This document shows, one piece after another, positions 1-8,171 of a stretch of DNA of 64,000 nt (the first letter of the stretch is position 1; each line of letters begins with the position of its first letter). The notes under the pieces were generated by a model. It did not search any database. It was not told where the DNA came from and saw only the letters and a list, made by a program, of their open reading frames with translations. The translations under genes and the position numbers were made by a program. Source of the stretch: JANQFV01 sp964468185 (GTDB taxonomy: Bacteria > Planctomycetota > Phycisphaerae > UBA1845 > Fen-1342); contig CAYXTR010000002.1 of NCBI GenBank assembly GCA_964468185.1, forward strand, positions 173,622 to 237,621, given 5' to 3'.

Positions 1-923
1 GAGAGCATCTGGTCGCCGGTGATACTCTCTATGGCGGGACATTTGCGATTTTCAAGGAGTTCTTGCCGGAGCGTATGGGCCTGAACACGTCCTTCGTGAA
101 CGTGAACGACCTGGATGCGGTCGAAGCAGCGTTCACAGACAAGACGCGGGTGCTCTATGTGGAGACGATGTCGAACCCGACGCTGGTCGTCGCGAACATC
201 CCCCAGCTTGCCGAACTCGCTCATCGCCACGGGGCGAAACTGGTAGTCGACAACACGTTTTGCCCGTTGATCGTGTCGCCGGCCCAACTGGGTGCCGACG
301 TCGTGGTCTACAGTTTGACCAAGTTCATCAACGGCACGTCCGATTACATCGCCGGGGCCATCTGTGGCAGTCAGGAGTTCATTACGCAGCTCATGGACCT
401 GCACCATGGGGCGCTGATGTTGCTCGGCCCAACCATGGACCCACAGACGGCGTTCAATATCAGTCTGCGCCTGCCTCACCTGGGGATTCGGATGCGGGAG
501 CATAGTCGACGCGCGCTCACGTTCGCTGAGCGCATGCATGAATTGTCCGTGCCGGTGACCTATCCTGGTCTGCCCAGCCATCCACAGCACGAGCTGGTCA
601 AGCAGATCGGCAACACGGAGGAGTTTGGCTTCGGTGGTCTGCTCGGCATTGATCTCGGGTCGGTTGCGCGTGCCAACCAGTTCATGGAGCTCCTTCAGAA
701 CAAGGACCGGTTCGGCTACATGGCGGTCAGCCTGGGCTACTTTGACACGCTGATGTCCTGCTCCGGCTCGTCGACGTCGAGCGAGCTATCGGACGATGAC
801 CAGAAGCGTGCCGGAATCTCGCCGGGGTATGTCCGCATGTCGATGGGCTACACGGGTTCACTCGAACAGCGTTGGAGCCAGCTCAGCGACGCGCTCGGTG
901 AACTGGGATTGATCAAGAAGTGA
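1..923 (+). CDS. Cys/Met-metabolism PLP-dependent enzyme (5' end outside window)
   Basis: Fold-type I PLP enzyme of the trans-sulfuration family (cystathionine gamma-synthase, O-acetylhomoserine sulfhydrylase or methionine gamma-lyase group); the fragment does not show which substrate is used. The frame is open from base 3, so the window edge removes roughly the first 90-110 residues of a family usually 390-430 long. Visible landmarks are the YGGT segment at bases 30-41, the cofactor-nitrogen aspartate in VVDNTF, the Schiff-base lysine in SLTKF (bases 312-326) and the substrate-carboxylate arginine in VRMSMG near the C-terminus. The next gene, queG, converges on it with only 19 bp between the stops. 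Family assignment is firm; the exact reaction is not. Confidence 0.9.
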   Translation, partial: EHLVAGDTLYGGTFAIFKEFLPERMGLNTSFVNVNDLDAVEAAFTDKTRVLYVETMSNPTLVVANIPQLAELAHRHGAKLVVDNTFCPLIVSPAQLGADVVVYSLTKFINGTSDYIAGAICGSQEFITQLMDLHHGALMLLGPTMDPQTAFNISLRLPHLGIRMREHSRRALTFAERMHELSVPVTYPGLPSHPQHELVKQIGNTEEFGFGGLLGIDLGSVARANQFMELLQNKDRFGYMAVSLGYFDTLMSCSGSSTSSELSDDDQKRAGISPGYVRMSMGYTGSLEQRWSQLSDALGELGLIKK

Positions 924-942
924 GTGAGGCTGGCGCGCGGGC

Positions 943-2040
943 TCACCCGTTGCGAGCGGCGTCACGCACCAGTGGATCGTCGTCCGTGGTGGCGGCCTGT
1001 CGAGCGGCGGCGGTGGCTTCGTCAAGGCCCGGGTAGTTTCCGGAGACGAGCAGGGCATTCCGCCGCCACATGTTCCGCCGCGCACGTCGCGTGGCGGAGT
1101 CACGTGTCAGACGGCGATAGTCGCCGCTACGCAGATTGATCAACGGGGCCAACGCGAGGCGGTGGGGCAGTTGCTGGACTTGCAGTTCCGGATGAGTCCC
1201 CAGTGGCGCTTTGGCGTTGTAGGGGCAGACCTGCTGGCAGATGTCACAGCCGAATACCCAAGCGCCCATCTGTGCGCGCAGGTCCGGTGCAATCGCCTGG
1301 CGGTGCTCGATCGTCAGGTAGGAGATACAGCGGCGGGCATCCAGCTCGTGTGGCCCGACGAGCGCCCCGGTCGGACAGGCATCCAGGCACCGCGTACACC
1401 TGGCACAGCGCTCCGTGACGGGCTCGTCCGGCACCAATTCCAGACTCGTGAAGATTTCACCCAGAAACAGATAAGAGCCTCGCTCCGCGTTGAGCAGGCA
1501 GGTGTTCTTCCCGATCCAGCCCAGGCCCGCCGCCGCTGCCAGATCGCGCTCGAGTAGCGGTCCGGTATCGACGAATGCGCGACGGGTAAACGGGGCGCTG
1601 AAGCGTGTCTGGAGGTCTTCCGCCAAGCGGGCGAGCATGCGCCGCAGCACGGTGTGATAATCCCGTCCGCGCGCGTATTGAGCGACATGTCCGGTGGCCG
1701 GCTGGCCGAGCTGGTGTTCAGGCGCATTGTTAAGATCTTGTGGCGACAGGTGGCCATCCGGGCGGCGATAGTTCACCGCGACACAGATGATCGAGCGGGC
1801 GTCGGGAACGATATCGGCCGGATTTGCGCGAATGCGGACGTTGCGATGCAGGTAACGCATCGTTCCGGCGTAGCCCTTTTTCAGCCAATCCCTATAATAA
1901 GCCCCCCGCGTGCTCGGGCTGGGTGAGGTTATTCCAATGAGGTCAAACCCCAGGGCACGCCCGTGAATCTTGATGAAGTGACTTTTTTCCGCTGGCGTCA
2001 TTTCAGTCGATGATACCGCGGATGCCCGCGACGCATCCAC
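943..2040 (-). CDS. queG: Epoxyqueuosine reductase QueG
   Basis: Catalyses the last step of queuosine biosynthesis, reduction of epoxyqueuosine in tRNA, in the cytoplasm, using a cobalamin cofactor and two [4Fe-4S] clusters. The C-terminal half carries the ferredoxin-like cysteine sets CARCTRCLDACP and CDICQQVCP that bind the clusters, and the N-terminal part has the family segments LGFDLIGI and FVDTGPLLERDLAAAAGLGW. Length 365 residues is normal. I chose the GTG at 2040 because an AAAGG sits 8 nt before it; an in-frame ATG at 2001 without a visible ribosome site would also give a full-length protein. It is transcribed divergently from the unknown gene at 2089. No other queuosine gene is in the window. 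Confidence 0.93.
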   Translation of the reverse strand: MDASRASAVSSTEMTPAEKSHFIKIHGRALGFDLIGITSPSPSTRGAYYRDWLKKGYAGTMRYLHRNVRIRANPADIVPDARSIICVAVNYRRPDGHLSPQDLNNAPEHQLGQPATGHVAQYARGRDYHTVLRRMLARLAEDLQTRFSAPFTRRAFVDTGPLLERDLAAAAGLGWIGKNTCLLNAERGSYLFLGEIFTSLELVPDEPVTERCARCTRCLDACPTGALVGPHELDARRCISYLTIEHRQAIAPDLRAQMGAWVFGCDICQQVCPYNAKAPLGTHPELQVQQLPHRLALAPLINLRSGDYRRLTRDSATRRARRNMWRRNALLVSGNYPGLDEATAAARQAATTDDDPLVRDAARNG

Positions 2041-2088
2041 CGGAGAGGCCTTTCAGCCTCGTGATGCGCGCGGGTGAGGAGTGCAGCC

Positions 2089-2496
2089 ATGTTCAACTAT
2101 GACTGGTTCCACGGCCCCGGGTTGCAACGGCAGATCGACGAAGCCAAGTCGCGTTGCGCCGGCCAGAAGTTTCCGGACGCTGCCTGCCGTAAGAACGGCA
2201 ACGGGACCGACGAATACGACCAGTACAAGCAGGAACTCGAGACCCGCATCATCCTCTATCTCAAGGATGGCTTGAGCTATGAGATGAAGGAGATTGCGGA
2301 CATCGGCATGAGCAGTGCACTTGCTTTCGAGTGTGTGCCGGTCGACGAGAGCTACCAGGTCGGGGCTTACGTGATCGTGGTCCCGTTCGAGGACATCGCC
2401 CGCGTCGAGGTCTTCGCAGTACATCCGGAAGAGAAGCCGGAGGAGAATATTCGCATTCCAGGCTTCCGGGCAGGTGCTGCGGACGGACGCGAGTAG
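2089..2496 (+). CDS. Unknown protein, 135 aa
   Basis: I do not recognise a family. The ATG at 2089 is preceded by GAGGAG at 2076-2081 with 7 nt spacing, which favours it over the upstream in-frame GTG at 2074. The protein starts MFNYDWFHGPGLQRQIDEA, has no signal peptide or membrane segment, is rich in acidic residues, and contains two cysteines in the first 40 residues (SRCAGQ, AACRKN) that could form a pair. The middle is helical in character and the end is beta-like with a proline-rich acidic tail. It is followed after 122 bp by a lipoprotein gene on the same strand, so co-transcription is possible. Coding status is supported by the ribosome site and composition only. Confidence 0.7.
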   Translation: MFNYDWFHGPGLQRQIDEAKSRCAGQKFPDAACRKNGNGTDEYDQYKQELETRIILYLKDGLSYEMKEIADIGMSSALAFECVPVDESYQVGAYVIVVPFEDIARVEVFAVHPEEKPEENIRIPGFRAGAADGRE

Positions 2497-2618
2497 AAAA
2501 ATCGACCAACGTGTGACCCTGGACCCGGGTCCGATTGACTGGAGACGGGAAACGAAGCAGAGACGAATGCGTCCTGAGGGCGCGTCGCCGGTCGTCGTAC
2601 TCGTGAGGTGGAACGGCA

Positions 2619-3416
2619 ATGAATCGGCTAATCAAGATGACCGCGCTGCTAGCGCTGTGCGGGCTGCTGACAGGGTGCACGATCTCGTTCAGTGAACGGG
2701 CGGTAAACGGCGTGACCTTCTACTGCCCGGGGGCCGGAAACGTCGATATGGGCGACTCCGGCATTCGCAAGGGGCTCGAGGCGGCGGGTTACTCCGGCGA
2801 CGTGGCCCGCGTGACGTGGACGGTCTCGTTTAACCCGGCCATTGATCAGACGGTGCGGATCAACGCCAAGCTTGGCGCGTCGCGGTTGGCACGTGCGATT
2901 GAAGAGTACATTGATGAGCATCCCAACCGCGAAGTGAACATCATCGGGCTTTCGGCCGGCACGGGTGTGGCCGTCTGGGCGCTGGAGGATCTGAAGCCCG
3001 GCTACAAGGTCGATGACGTCGTGCTGCTCGCTTCGAGCCTGCACTACAAGTATGACCTGCGCGAGGCCGTGCGGCGTGTCGACGGCAAGATCTACAATTA
3101 CTACTCGCCCAAGGACGCGGTGCTCTCCGGCCCGATGAAGGTGTTCGGCACGATTGATGGCAAGTTTCTCGAGCAGGGGGCCGGCGAGGTTGGCTTCCAT
3201 CCGCCGCCCGGCACCGAGGGCAAGGTGGCGAACATTCGCTGGCGGCCGGAATTCTCGAACTATGGCTATCACGGTGGGCACACCGACGGTACGAGTCCGG
3301 AGTTTGTCCGCCACTATATTGCGCCGCAGATCATGGACCGGGGGTCATACGCATGGCCCGGGCCAAACGGCACCATGCAGATGGCGCGAGTTGGTCGGGA
3401 CGCGCGTCGTCGCTGA
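2619..3416 (+). CDS. Lipoprotein with alpha/beta-hydrolase-like GxSxG motif
   Basis: Predicted lipoprotein of 265 residues: a short basic start, a hydrophobic run and the lipobox LTGC put the lipidated cysteine at position 20. The segment IIGLSAGTGVAVWAL matches the nucleophile elbow GxSxG of alpha/beta hydrolases, and the surrounding order (helix, VNIIGLS strand, then VDDVVLLASS) fits that fold; a late GYHGGHTDG histidine could complete the triad. The substrate is unknown. A GGTGGAAC ribosome site lies just before the ATG at 2619. The last 86 bp overlap the end of rsmA on the other strand, so the two transcripts would be complementary at their 3' ends. Lipoprotein status is strong, catalysis is inferred. 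Confidence 0.82.
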   Translation: MNRLIKMTALLALCGLLTGCTISFSERAVNGVTFYCPGAGNVDMGDSGIRKGLEAAGYSGDVARVTWTVSFNPAIDQTVRINAKLGASRLARAIEEYIDEHPNREVNIIGLSAGTGVAVWALEDLKPGYKVDDVVLLASSLHYKYDLREAVRRVDGKIYNYYSPKDAVLSGPMKVFGTIDGKFLEQGAGEVGFHPPPGTEGKVANIRWRPEFSNYGYHGGHTDGTSPEFVRHYIAPQIMDRGSYAWPGPNGTMQMARVGRDARRR

Positions 3417-4209
3417 TCGCCGCGAGGTGGAATACTCTCAACACCGCCGTCTCTTCCCATTCGCGGAAGAGGCGGCGGATCTTCTTGCGCCGCTGTTGGA
3501 ACCCGCGTTGCACGAGTGAGACGAAAGCCGGCACGTCGTCGACATCAACTTCCGATGCCGGACGCGGTCGCAGCGTGAGCATGATCGATTCCACCTTTGG
3601 GCGCGGCCAGAATACGGTGGGTGGCAGAATCGCGATGGGCGTCAAGTCTGCCAATGTCTGACAAATCACCGAAACCGGTCCGTACGCGGGTGTGCTCGGC
3701 TCGGCCGTGAGACGCTGACCGACTTCCTTCTGAATTGTGCAGGTGAGTCGTTCGAAGGGCGGCGACACTTGCAGCAGATCCATGAGCAGGGGGGTGGCGA
3801 TCTGGTACGGCAGATTCGCGACCAGCTTGAACGGTCCGTCGGGGGTCGCGGCGTTCTGTTGCAGGAGTCGCAAGGCGAGCGGGTTGATACGGTGCTTGCC
3901 TGCCAGCGCATCTCCCTGGATCAACGTGAAGTGCGGATGCCCGGTTAGCCGCTCGCGCAGGATGCTCTGCAGGCCGCGGTCGATCTCAACGGCCACCACC
4001 CGCGCACCGGTGTCCAGGAGCAACTCGGTGAGCGAACCCGTTCCGGGCCCGACTTCAAGGACGCTGTCGCGCTCGGACACCTCCGCCGCTTCGACCAGTT
4101 TGCGCATCAGATTCAGGTCAATGAGGAAGTTCTGGCCGAAGCGGTGCTGCGGCGCCAGGTCGGCGGCCTCCAGCAATTGGCGAATCTCACGGAGCGTTTG
4201 CCCGGGCAT
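3331..4209 (-). CDS. rsmA: 16S rRNA dimethyladenosine transferase RsmA/KsgA
   Basis: Dimethylates two adjacent adenosines near the 3' end of 16S rRNA, using S-adenosylmethionine, during 30S ribosome maturation. The sequence shows the family start QHRFGQNFLID, the SAM-binding motif LEVGPGTGSLT, the acidic ribose-binding motif VVAVEID and the catalytic NLPY motif in LVANLPYQIATPLL. Length 292 is slightly above the usual 265-280, and the extra residues lie at the C-terminus, in the part that overlaps the convergent lipoprotein gene by 86 bp. It is the last gene of the leftward trpS-to-rsmA cluster, 42 bp after the J-domain gene. Confidence 0.95.
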   Translation of the reverse strand: MPGQTLREIRQLLEAADLAPQHRFGQNFLIDLNLMRKLVEAAEVSERDSVLEVGPGTGSLTELLLDTGARVVAVEIDRGLQSILRERLTGHPHFTLIQGDALAGKHRINPLALRLLQQNAATPDGPFKLVANLPYQIATPLLMDLLQVSPPFERLTCTIQKEVGQRLTAEPSTPAYGPVSVICQTLADLTPIAILPPTVFWPRPKVESIMLTLRPRPASEVDVDDVPAFVSLVQRGFQQRRKKIRRLFREWEETAVLRVFHLAAISDDARPDQLAPSAWCRLARAMRMTPGP

Positions 4210-4251
4210 ATCGGGATGGTCGCATGCCGACCCTGCGCTGACAACTGCGGT

Positions 4252-4761
4252 TCAGCGTGTCTGCTTAATCTGAAGGCAGGTAGCCGCCAGTACGACGACG
4301 CCCGCCACGGCGGCGGTGATGCTTGCCAGGGCCCAGCCCAAGCTCTTTGTCTCGCAGAAACGCATGGCCAGCCAGATGGACACGGCATAGCACGCGATGA
4401 CGCTCGTGTGCAGGACCGTCACCGTGATCGGTAGTGGCAGAAACCGTTGCATCGCCGTCGCGCCCAGCAGGCAGTCTGCGCAGGATGCTCGGCCATCGAG
4501 GGCGTCCAGCAACTCGGCCGCCTGCCCACAGCGTGGACACGTGCGCAGCTCAACGCCTGCCGCTCGCAGCCGAAACGCCGTCTGCAATGTGCGATAAGCT
4601 TGTACGATAGCGATGTAGCGGCTGACCGTTTTCGGGTCGCGCGAGTGGTCGGGGTGATAGTCCTTGACGAGGCGTCGAAAGCGGGCCTGGATCTGCGCAG
4701 GCCTTGCGGAAGGGGGGAGACCCAACACTTCCAGACACTGCTCCACGGACTTACGCGGCAT
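4252..4761 (-). CDS. Membrane-anchored J-domain protein with zinc-ribbon-like cysteines
   Basis: The first 70 residues form a DnaJ (J) domain: LEVLGLPPSARPAQIQARF, then DYHPDHS containing the HPD tripeptide needed to stimulate DnaK ATPase. Next comes a four-cysteine knuckle, CPRCGQ and CADC, that probably binds zinc. The last 70 residues contain two hydrophobic segments (LPITVTVLHTSVIACYAVSI and ASITAAVAGVVVLAATC), so the J domain is likely held at the inner membrane facing the cytoplasm. At 169 residues it lacks the glycine-rich and substrate-binding domains of canonical DnaJ. It lies between the ROK kinase (31 bp) and rsmA (42 bp) in one operon. A role recruiting DnaK to membrane clients is inferred. 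Confidence 0.85.
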   Translation of the reverse strand: MPRKSVEQCLEVLGLPPSARPAQIQARFRRLVKDYHPDHSRDPKTVSRYIAIVQAYRTLQTAFRLRAAGVELRTCPRCGQAAELLDALDGRASCADCLLGATAMQRFLPLPITVTVLHTSVIACYAVSIWLAMRFCETKSLGWALASITAAVAGVVVLAATCLQIKQTR

Positions 4762-4792
4762 GATCGGATTGTAACCTCAGCCAGGCGGGACG

Positions 4793-5710
4793 CTACGGGG
4801 AGAAACCGGGCCAGGATTCAGAACTGGCCAGCAGGGCGCTGCCGATAACGCCGGCCTCGTGTGTCGTCAGGGGTGCCCGGCGGATCTGAAGATCCGGAGC
4901 GATCAACGGACTGGAATACGAGGAGAACGCGTCGCGCGCGTGTTCGACGATTTCCGGGTGATTGTCGACCACGCCGCCACCCAGTGCGATCACGTTCGGG
5001 TTGTACATATGAACGAGGTTCATGCAGGCGACCGCCAGCCCGCGGGCGGCCCGATCAATGACCTCGTCCGAGTAGGGCTCCTCACCGATGGCCTCGTTAT
5101 CGGTCTGTCCCGTCGCGGCCAGGTGCAACGCCGGACCCGCCGCGAGCGCCGACAGACATCCCGGCACGCCGTTGCGGCCGGCTGGGGCGGCGGGCGACGT
5201 GTCGACAATCAGGAAACCGAAATGACCCGCCCCGCCGCGCGTGTGCCGCACGATTTGTCCGTCGAGGATGACGCTGCCACCCACGCCGGTCCCGAGCGAG
5301 ATGTACACCAGCCGTTGCGGCTGAGGCTTCATCCTTCGCCACTGCCCCCACACGGCGGCGTTCACGTCTGCTTCGAGCCGGACGGGCAGGTGCAGCGCGG
5401 CAGAGAAGAAGTCGGTCAGGTTGGTGCCTTCGAGCCGCGGCAGATTGACCGCCTTCTTCATGATGGTCGTGTCCGGATCCCACACCCCCGGCATCGCAAC
5501 GCCGGCGCGGACCGGCCTGACGCCCGCCTCGTTGACGACGTCGGTCGCCTCACGGGTCACCAATTCGCGTAGCGGCTCCGGTTCACCTTCCGGCGGGATC
5601 AGCTCCGACGTTCTTGCGAGGATTTGACCGTCTGGCGTCACGATTCCGACACGGATACGCGTACCGCCGATGTCGACGCCCAGAATCGCTGTGGTCTGCG
5701 GCGCGGCCAT
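4793..5710 (-). CDS. ROK-family sugar kinase (glucokinase-like)
   Basis: Cytoplasmic ATP-dependent hexose kinase of the ROK family, probably glucokinase. The ATP-binding loop DIGGTRIRVG is at residues 14-23, the catalytic aspartate is in EADVNAAVWG, and the second phosphate loop is ISLGTGVGGS. The zinc histidine region GGAGHFGF is present, but the usual CxCGxxGC zinc motif is replaced by NGVPGCLSALAAG, leaving only the last cysteine. N-acetylmannosamine or fructose kinases of the same family are possible alternatives. The ATG directly follows the ridA stop, so translational coupling is likely. Length 305 is normal. Confidence 0.88.
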   Translation of the reverse strand: MAAPQTTAILGVDIGGTRIRVGIVTPDGQILARTSELIPPEGEPEPLRELVTREATDVVNEAGVRPVRAGVAMPGVWDPDTTIMKKAVNLPRLEGTNLTDFFSAALHLPVRLEADVNAAVWGQWRRMKPQPQRLVYISLGTGVGGSVILDGQIVRHTRGGAGHFGFLIVDTSPAAPAGRNGVPGCLSALAAGPALHLAATGQTDNEAIGEEPYSDEVIDRAARGLAVACMNLVHMYNPNVIALGGGVVDNHPEIVEHARDAFSSYSSPLIAPDLQIRRAPLTTHEAGVIGSALLASSESWPGFSP

Positions 5711-6181
5711 TCAGGTGCGCTGTCCGAAGGTGACGTCGACCTCCACGCTGGCATTCAGCGGCAGTTCGGCCACGCCGACCGCGGCCCGGGCGTGCTGTCC
5801 CGCCTGACCGAACACCTCGGCCAGCAGATCGCTGGCGCCATTGGCAACCTTGTGCGGCTCCGTGAAGCCGGGCGCCGCGGCGACGTAGACGACGACCTTG
5901 AGCACGCGCGTCAGATTATCCACGCCGCCAGCCGCTTCGGCCCCGGCCGCGATGGCATTGATGGCGCACAAGCGGGCGGCGGCCTGGGCATCGGCGATGG
6001 AGCGGCCGCCGTCGCCGCCCACCTTGCCCGTGTACTTCAGTTGTCCGTTTTCGAGCGGGATCTGCCCGGAAAGGAACACAGTGTCTCCGTGCCAAAGGGC
6101 GGGGACGTAGGCCCCGACCGGCTTGGCGACTGCGGGCAGCGTCAGGTTCATTTCCTTCAAGCGCTCACTCGGCTTGCTCAT
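5711..6181 (-). CDS. RidA family reactive-intermediate deaminase
   Basis: RidA/YjgF/UK114-family protein that hydrolyses reactive enamine/imine intermediates released by PLP enzymes; it works in the cytoplasm as a trimer. Motifs include the early PVGAYVPALWHGDTVFLSGQ strand region, AARLCAINAIAAG, and a VVVYVA strand before the end. It belongs to the longer roughly 150-residue subgroup (often annotated YjgH/TdcF-like) and lacks the classic end motif with the catalytic arginine in a clear form, so catalysis is uncertain. I placed the start at the ATG at 6181, inside the scpA stop region (17 bp overlap, ATGAGCAAGCCGAGTGA), instead of an upstream ATG that would overlap scpA by 59 bp. Its own stop abuts the kinase start. 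Confidence 0.88.
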   Translation of the reverse strand: MSKPSERLKEMNLTLPAVAKPVGAYVPALWHGDTVFLSGQIPLENGQLKYTGKVGGDGGRSIADAQAAARLCAINAIAAGAEAAGGVDNLTRVLKVVVYVAAAPGFTEPHKVANGASDLLAEVFGQAGQHARAAVGVAELPLNASVEVDVTFGQRT

Positions 6182-6986
6182 TCTCGGTCTCCGTAGGCTC
6201 TTCACTTTGTGAATCAGATTCATGGGTAGGAGAGTTGGTTGCGGGTGACGACTCGCCCGCCTCTTCCGGTACTTCCTCCAGCAGGAAGAGGTAGATCTTG
6301 CCGAACACGCTCTCCTGCTCGGCCCGCAGGCGGCGCGACCGGATCAGCTCCAGCAGGGCCAGGAAGCGGCCGACGATCTGCATGCGATCTGTGGGTCCGT
6401 CGAACAACTCCGCAAAGGTCATCGGCCCCTCACGTTCGAGAATCGACAGCACCTCGGCCGCGTGCAGTTCGATGGGCGTATCATCGTAATCGACCGCATG
6501 CACCGCCGGTCCGCGGCCGATCGACTCCATGACGTCGCCGAAGGCCTTCAGCAGGTCCCAGACCTGGGCCTCTTCGAGCTCCACGCCCTGCAGGTCCGGC
6601 GGCAGGTCGACCGGTTTGCGGACGTACCGGCGGGCACGTTCTTCGGCGGCGCTGCCGAGGGTCTTGGCAGCGTCCTTGAAGCGTTTGTATTCGAGTAGCT
6701 GCTTGACGAGCGGGGCGCGCGGGTCGTCGCTGTCATCAAGGTCTTCCAGTGGTGGTGACGGCAGTAGCGAACGCGATTTGATCTCGACCAGGGTCGATGC
6801 CAGCACCAGGAAATCGCCGACCGCGTTCGGGTCGAGTTGCTCAAGCAGATGCACGTGCTCGAGGTACTGGTCGGTAATGCGCGCGATCGGGATATCGAGC
6901 ACATCGACCTCGTCCCGCTTGATCAGATAGAGCAGCAGATCGAGCGGTCCGGTGAAGACGTCGAGTTGTACGCGGTATTCCGACAA
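6165..6986 (-). CDS. scpA: Segregation and condensation protein A
   Basis: Kleisin subunit that bridges SMC heads and binds ScpB in the bacterial condensin complex, acting on chromosome organisation. The N-terminus VQLDVFTGPLDLLLYLI is the conserved SMC-neck binding helix of ScpA, followed by LVLASTLVEIKSRSLLP, and the C-terminal winged helix includes MTFAELFDG and FLALLELIR. Length 273 includes an acidic Ser/Glu-rich tail after LFLLEE that is not part of the fold. scpB is not in this window, which is a departure from the common scpA-scpB pairing. It is 56 bp downstream of trpS and overlaps ridA by 17 bp. Confidence 0.95.
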   Translation of the reverse strand: MSEYRVQLDVFTGPLDLLLYLIKRDEVDVLDIPIARITDQYLEHVHLLEQLDPNAVGDFLVLASTLVEIKSRSLLPSPPLEDLDDSDDPRAPLVKQLLEYKRFKDAAKTLGSAAEERARRYVRKPVDLPPDLQGVELEEAQVWDLLKAFGDVMESIGRGPAVHAVDYDDTPIELHAAEVLSILEREGPMTFAELFDGPTDRMQIVGRFLALLELIRSRRLRAEQESVFGKIYLFLLEEVPEEAGESSPATNSPTHESDSQSEEPTETENEQAE

Positions 6987-7042
6987 GCTTCATCCAACCG
7001 GTTGGTGGTGCGCTCTGGTGCGCTTTTCGATATAGCGACTAC

Positions 7043-8023
7043 TCAGGGTGTCGGTACGTGACTCTTCACGATCCCGCACGCGTCACGTACTGCGGTCATC
7101 AAATCTTCGGCAACCGCGCGCGCCTTGCGACCGCCTGCGCGCAGGACGTCCTCGACATCGTCCGGTCGCTGCGCCCACTGTTCGCGCTGTTCGCGCCGGG
7201 AACCGAAGCGCTCCTCATATAGCTCCGCCAGGCGTTTCTTCGCCTCGCCGTAACCCATGCCGCCAGTGCGATAGCGCTGTTCCCACTCGGGAAGTTCTTC
7301 CGGTGTGGCCAGCAGCTTCAGCAGCGCGAACACGTTGCACGTCTCAGGGTCCTTGGGATCTTCGACCGGCGTGCTATCTGTCTTGATGGACATGATACGC
7401 TTGCGCGTCGCCTTGGCCGGGCCGAACAGGTCGATCGCGTTGCCGTAGCTCTTACTCATTTTCTGCCCGTCGATGCCGGGCACGATCGCGGTCTCGTTGA
7501 GCCGCGGCTCGGGGCGGATGAACACCTCGCGGTAGGTCTGGTTGAAGTAGCCCGCCATGTCCTGTGTCATTTCGATGTGCTGGACCTGGTCCTTGCCGAC
7601 GGGCACCAGATTGCTGCGGTAGATCAGGATGTCCGCCGCCATCAGCAGGGGATAGCTGAACAGCCCCATGTTGACGGTCAGACCTTTGGCGACCTTGTCC
7701 TTGAAAGAATGCGCCCGCTCGATGAGTCCTTTGCCGGTCACCGTCGAGAGGATCCACGCCAGCTCAGTTACCTGTGGCACATCGCTCTGGCGGAAGAACG
7801 TGACCTTCTGTGGGTCGAGGCCCATCGCGAGGTAATCCAGCGCGACACCCTGCGTCAGCGCGCGCAGGCGATCGGCGTCGTTGATCGTGGTGAGCGAATG
7901 GTAGTTGGCGATGAAGAAGAAGCAGTCGTGCTCCTCCTGAAGCTCGATATGCTGCTTCATCGCGCCGAAGTAGTTGCCCAGATGGAGTGTCCCGGACGGC
8001 TGAATACCGGATAGTACGCGCAT
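7043..8023 (-). CDS. trpS: Tryptophanyl-tRNA synthetase
   Basis: Class I aminoacyl-tRNA synthetase that charges tRNA-Trp. The start MRVLSGIQPSGTLHLGNYFGA contains the HIGH-like signature (HLGN), and GQKMSKSYGN is the KMSKS loop. The segment GLIERAHSFKDK and DQVQHIEMTQD are typical of TrpRS active sites. I chose the ATG at 8023 because GGAGGAAG lies 3 nt upstream on the minus strand and because the family starts at this point; a longer in-frame start at 8062 would add 13 unconserved residues. It heads the leftward operon trpS-scpA-ridA-ROK kinase-J protein-rsmA, with a candidate promoter at 8112-8140. Confidence 0.96.
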   Translation of the reverse strand: MRVLSGIQPSGTLHLGNYFGAMKQHIELQEEHDCFFFIANYHSLTTINDADRLRALTQGVALDYLAMGLDPQKVTFFRQSDVPQVTELAWILSTVTGKGLIERAHSFKDKVAKGLTVNMGLFSYPLLMAADILIYRSNLVPVGKDQVQHIEMTQDMAGYFNQTYREVFIRPEPRLNETAIVPGIDGQKMSKSYGNAIDLFGPAKATRKRIMSIKTDSTPVEDPKDPETCNVFALLKLLATPEELPEWEQRYRTGGMGYGEAKKRLAELYEERFGSRREQREQWAQRPDDVEDVLRAGGRKARAVAEDLMTAVRDACGIVKSHVPTP

Positions 8024-8111
8024 TACTTCCTCCGAGTGCGCGGGTCGCCCGCAACCGCTCACGGCCAGTGCCTGCGGCGTGCGGGGGGCACGAATCGATC
8101 ACTTCGGCGAC

Positions 8112-8140
8112 AGTAGACCACGACGCCGCCAGGGGGGCAA
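8112..8140 (-). promoter_or_regulatory. Candidate sigma-70-like promoter for trpS operon
   Basis: On the minus strand TTGCCC (8140-8135) and TCTACT (8117-8112) are separated by 17 bp, each matching 4 of 6 consensus bases. The position, about 90 bp before the trpS ATG and just past the end of the beta-helix gene, fits an operon promoter. Based on sequence alone and weak by score. Confidence 0.35.
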
Positions 8141-8171
8141 GTCCGGCGGACCGATGTCGGTCGGACTCTGA

